The notes under the pieces: generated by a model | Told to the model about the DNA's origin: nothing | The model's input: only the letters and a program-made list of their open reading frames with translations | Databases searched by the model: none | Source: Emergencia sp. 1XD21-10 | GTDB taxonomy: Bacteria > Bacillota > Clostridia > Peptostreptococcales > Anaerovoracaceae | Length of the DNA: 64,000 bases | Reading direction: 5' to 3' | NCBI RefSeq assembly: GCF_009936045.1 | Contig: NZ_QWEQ01000020.1 | Coordinates: 1 to 64,000, forward strand | Shown: positions 61,527 to 64,000 of the stretch, in pieces | How the letters are laid out: every line of letters begins with the position of its first letter | Position numbering within the stretch: position 1 is the stretch's first letter | Translations under genes and position numbers: made by a program

Positions 61527-61556
61527 ATAAGGCAAAATTGGAAATTTGGAGAGAGT

Positions 61557-62105
61557 ATGGGACTGATTGAGATTACTTTGATTGGCGTAGGTCTTGCCAT
61601 GGACGCAGTGGCAGTATCTATATCTAACGCTATGATTTTTAAACCCCTTAGAAAAACTGATTACATAGCCATGATTTTGGCATTTGGCATCTTTCAGGGG
61701 ATTATGCCGCTGCTTGGGTACTATGCGGGATCTGTCTTTGCCAGATGGATTACCAAATATAGCGGAATCGTGATTTTTCTCATCTTAGGCGCCATTGGCG
61801 GCAATATGATTCGGGAAAGTTTTCGGAGCGAGCCGTCCAAAGTGTATGATGAAAAAAGACTGACTGCAGGAATTTTGTTTTTTCAGGCAGTGGCGACCAG
61901 CATTGACGCCTTTGCAGTAGGAGTAGGTTTTTGCGCAGCCAGTGTAGCAATTTTGCCAACGGTAAGCCTTATTGCATCTATTACGGGTGTGCTGGTCTTT
62001 GGAGCAATCTTAGTAGGGAAGAAATTTGGAAATATTTTTGAGAGTAAGGCGGGTCTTTTAGGCGGTGTGATTCTGGTAATCATCGGAATTAAGGGCTTAT
62101 TATAA
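61557..62105 (+). CDS. mntP: Manganese efflux pump MntP
   Basis: 182 residues, six hydrophobic segments. Family signature VGLAMDAVAVSISNAM near residue 11, GIFQGIMPLLGYYAG near 44, and the repeat VATSIDAFAVGVGF near 120 with the key Asp residues. Exports Mn2+. ATG follows GGAGAG; rph begins 12 bases later. Confidence 0.93.
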   Translation: MGLIEITLIGVGLAMDAVAVSISNAMIFKPLRKTDYIAMILAFGIFQGIMPLLGYYAGSVFARWITKYSGIVIFLILGAIGGNMIRESFRSEPSKVYDEKRLTAGILFFQAVATSIDAFAVGVGFCAASVAILPTVSLIASITGVLVFGAILVGKKFGNIFESKAGLLGGVILVIIGIKGLL

Positions 62106-62117
62106 AGGAGAAAAAGT

Positions 62118-62825
62118 ATGAGAACAGATAGAGCATTTGATGTGACAAGAGAAGTAAAAGTAACTGACCATTATCTGATGAGTCCACAGGGTTCAGTTTT
62201 GATAGAGATGGGAAATACCAAGGTGATTTGTACTGCCAGTGTCGAGGAATCGACGGCAAAACACCTTGTGGGAACAGGAAAAGGTTGGGTGACAGCGGAG
62301 TACGCCATGCTGCCTGGCTCGACCGGAACAAGAAAAAAGAGAGAAAAGGGAAAGGCGGACGGCAGATCTGTGGAGATTCAACGTTTAATCGGAAGGTCTC
62401 TTCGCTCTGTTGTGGATATGGAAAAGCTGGGAGAGAGAACCATTTGGATTGACTGCGATGTCATTCAGGCAGACGGCGGCACCAGAACAGCGTCCATTAC
62501 AGGAGGCTATATTGCAATGGTACAAGCTATGCAGTGGATGAAGGAGCAGGGGTTGATTGAGGAAATTCCTGTCAGCGCTGCAGTTTCTGCCATCAGCGTG
62601 GGTATTGTGGATGGTGAGTGTATTTTAGACCTTTGCTATGAGGAGGATTCTCATGCTCAGGTGGATATGAACGTGATTATGACCGACAAGGGCGAGTTCA
62701 TCGAAGTGCAGGGAACCGGCGAAGATGCGCCATTTACGAAAGTGCAGCTTCTTGAACTTCTTGATTTGGCAACTAAGGGCTGTAGCCAGCTACACCAGAT
62801 ACAAAAAGAAATCTTAAACAGATAA
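62118..62825 (+). CDS. rph: Ribonuclease PH
   Basis: 235 residues. Phosphorolytic 3'-5' exoribonuclease that trims tRNA precursors. Signature segments: [20 protein letters not shown] near residue 20, [50 protein letters not shown] and the phosphate site GGTR. C-terminus is normal; not truncated. Confidence 0.97.
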   Translation: MRTDRAFDVTREVKVTDHYLMSPQGSVLIEMGNTKVICTASVEESTAKHLVGTGKGWVTAEYAMLPGSTGTRKKREKGKADGRSVEIQRLIGRSLRSVVDMEKLGERTIWIDCDVIQADGGTRTASITGGYIAMVQAMQWMKEQGLIEEIPVSAAVSAISVGIVDGECILDLCYEEDSHAQVDMNVIMTDKGEFIEVQGTGEDAPFTKVQLLELLDLATKGCSQLHQIQKEILNR

Positions 62826-62872
62826 GCTTCCAGGAAGCGAAACATGCGTAAATTAAAAGAAAGGACAAAATC

Positions 62873-63475
62873 ATGGAAACCATTATTGCTGCTTCCAGAA
62901 ATCAGCACAAAATCACGGAAATTGAAGCAATTACTAAGAAATTTGGTATGAACATCGTTTCGAGAGATGAGGCGGGCATTCCCAAATTTGAAATTGAAGA
63001 GGATGGAGAGACCTTTGAGGAAAACTCCTTTAAAAAAGCAAATGAAATTATGAAAGTTTGCGGTAAAATTACCATTGCAGATGATTCAGGACTGATGGTG
63101 GATTATCTTGGCGGTGCACCGGGTGTCTATTCTGCTAGATTTGCAGGTGAGGATGGAAACGACACTAAGAATAATGAGAAACTGCTGATGCTTTTAGAGG
63201 GTGTTTCCTATAAGGAAAGAAGGGCGAAGTTTGTATCGGTTATTACGATGGTCTATCCAGATGGCACACAACTGGCAGCTCGCGGTGAGTGCGAAGGTCA
63301 CATCATTGATGCGCCAGTAGGTGAAAACGGATTTGGCTATGATCCCCTCTTTGTTCCTGACGGATATCAGAGAACTTTTGCGCAGCTTTCAGCGGAGGAA
63401 AAAAATCAAATCAGTCACAGAGCGAAGGCGCTTAAGCAGCTTGAAAAGCTGCTTGAAGAAAGGGAGAATATATAG
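62873..63475 (+). CDS. rdgB: XTP/dITP diphosphatase
   Basis: 200 residues, Ham1/RdgB family. Removes non-canonical purine nucleotides. IIAASRNQHKITEI at the start, FEENSFKKA near 57, the general ADDSGLMVDYLGGAPGVYSARFAG block near 70 and GFGYDPLFVPDG near 152. rph-rdgB is a standard pair in Bacillota. The following gene starts at the next base. Confidence 0.96.
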   Translation: METIIAASRNQHKITEIEAITKKFGMNIVSRDEAGIPKFEIEEDGETFEENSFKKANEIMKVCGKITIADDSGLMVDYLGGAPGVYSARFAGEDGNDTKNNEKLLMLLEGVSYKERRAKFVSVITMVYPDGTQLAARGECEGHIIDAPVGENGFGYDPLFVPDGYQRTFAQLSAEEKNQISHRAKALKQLEKLLEERENI

Positions 63476-64000
63476 TTGTTAAAAAATAGATGGATCAAGA
63501 TGATTCTTCTTGGAATCAAGCAGTTTAGCGATCCTTATTATCAGGGCTTTGCAGCACAGATGTCTTTTTATATTATGCTGTCTTTGGTGCCGACCATTAT
63601 CGTTTTGTCGCAGCTTCTCGGTATTTTGGACATTTCACTGGATTTTCTGGATGAATGGATAGGAGAATACGTTGCGCCGGGTATGGGTGACACTTTGCGG
63701 GGGCTGCTAAATTATAAACCTGCGACTACAGCTAATATTGTGCTGGTGATTATGGCTTTGTGGGCATCTTCCAGGGCTCAGTTTTCCATGATGAGAATTA
63801 CCAATTATACCTATTCAGACGGTAGAACAACTGGGAGTTTTTGGGGCGAGAGGTTTCGTGCAGTGAAAACTATGGCGCTGACGGTATTTACTCTTGCTTT
63901 TGTCGCCATTATTCTGGTATATGGGAAACTGATTTTACAGCTGTTCCTCGGAAAACTTGTTGAAGGAACCATAATTGATACCTTATGGACCTGGCTTAGA
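63476..64000 (+). CDS. YihY/BrkB-family membrane protein, cut by the window edge
   Basis: TTG at 63476, the base after the rdgB stop, with GGGAG (63462-63466) upstream. 175 residues are in the window, and the frame is still open at 64000. The N-terminus QFSDPYYQGFAAQMSFYIMLSLVPTIIVLSQLLG and the WASSRAQFSMMRITNYTY segment match the YihY/BrkB family (formerly annotated ribonuclease BN); three or more hydrophobic segments seen. Function of the family is unclear. Confidence 0.85.
   Translation, partial: MLKNRWIKMILLGIKQFSDPYYQGFAAQMSFYIMLSLVPTIIVLSQLLGILDISLDFLDEWIGEYVAPGMGDTLRGLLNYKPATTANIVLVIMALWASSRAQFSMMRITNYTYSDGRTTGSFWGERFRAVKTMALTVFTLAFVAIILVYGKLILQLFLGKLVEGTIIDTLWTWLR

Overview
The window looks like the chromosome of an anaerobic, spore-forming member of the Clostridia (Bacillota). 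Evidence: four sporulation or germination genes (yqfC, yqfD, gpr, spoIIP), [FeFe]-hydrogenase maturation genes, class II-like dimeric glycyl-tRNA synthetase, a Trp T-box, frequent TTG/GTG starts behind strong AGGAGG sites, and the Clostridia gene order rpsT / gpr-spoIIP-lepA-hemW and yqfC-yqfD-phoH-ybeY-cdd-era-recO. A Family XIII/Anaerovoracaceae-type organism is my guess only. I see no CRISPR array, tRNA, rRNA, prophage or insertion sequence.

Layout. 1-13.9 kb is a + strand housekeeping block: rpsU-yqeY, a membrane glycerophosphodiesterase, then yqfC-yqfD-phoH-ybeY-cdd-era-recO, an odd DUF4342 protein, glyQS and a pyruvate phosphate dikinase homologue lacking its phosphohistidine domain, then an exporter, NfeD and an SPFH protein. 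14.1-19.2 kb holds a HyuA-type hydantoinase/oxoprolinase, trmO plus malic enzyme on the minus strand, and an EamA transporter. 19.2-25.0 kb holds trpB2 under a complete tryptophan T-box, then an AT-rich secreted-protein cluster (a subtilase whose C-terminal domain is displaced into another frame, plus a lipoprotein-like protein). This cluster and trpB2 are bounded by two copies of a composite palindromic repeat.

25.0-35.8 kb is minus strand: a ZIP transporter, then a hydrogenase regulator-hydE-hydG-hydF-proB-proA operon, then ggt-yfcC-DUF1275. The last operon shares a divergent control region with a Crp/Fnr-family regulator carrying one well placed palindromic operator.

36.7-37.0 kb contains the most notable element: a 29-residue membrane peptide gene and a convergent short antisense RNA, sharing one bidirectional terminator and a pair of direct repeats. 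This is the architecture of the par/Fst type I toxin-antitoxin system. It is followed by a hypothetical gene, a nicotinamidase-like hydrolase with nadE (NAD salvage), and a PucR-regulated catabolic cluster (NCS1 permease, DUF917, hydantoin-racemase-like, M20 peptidase).

44.9-64.0 kb holds murE, a secreted protein of unknown function, an Rpn nuclease gene with a probable internal translation start, a DUF2383-like protein, deoD, rpsT, gpr-spoIIP-small membrane protein-lepA-hemW, glpK, an acyltransferase, DUF4190, a Na/Ca antiporter, an FMN-dependent alpha-hydroxy-acid dehydrogenase with an N-terminal Cys cluster, a D-2-hydroxyacid dehydrogenase, mntP-rph-rdgB and a truncated BrkB-family gene at the edge. 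All calls are from reading the sequence; no database search was run.
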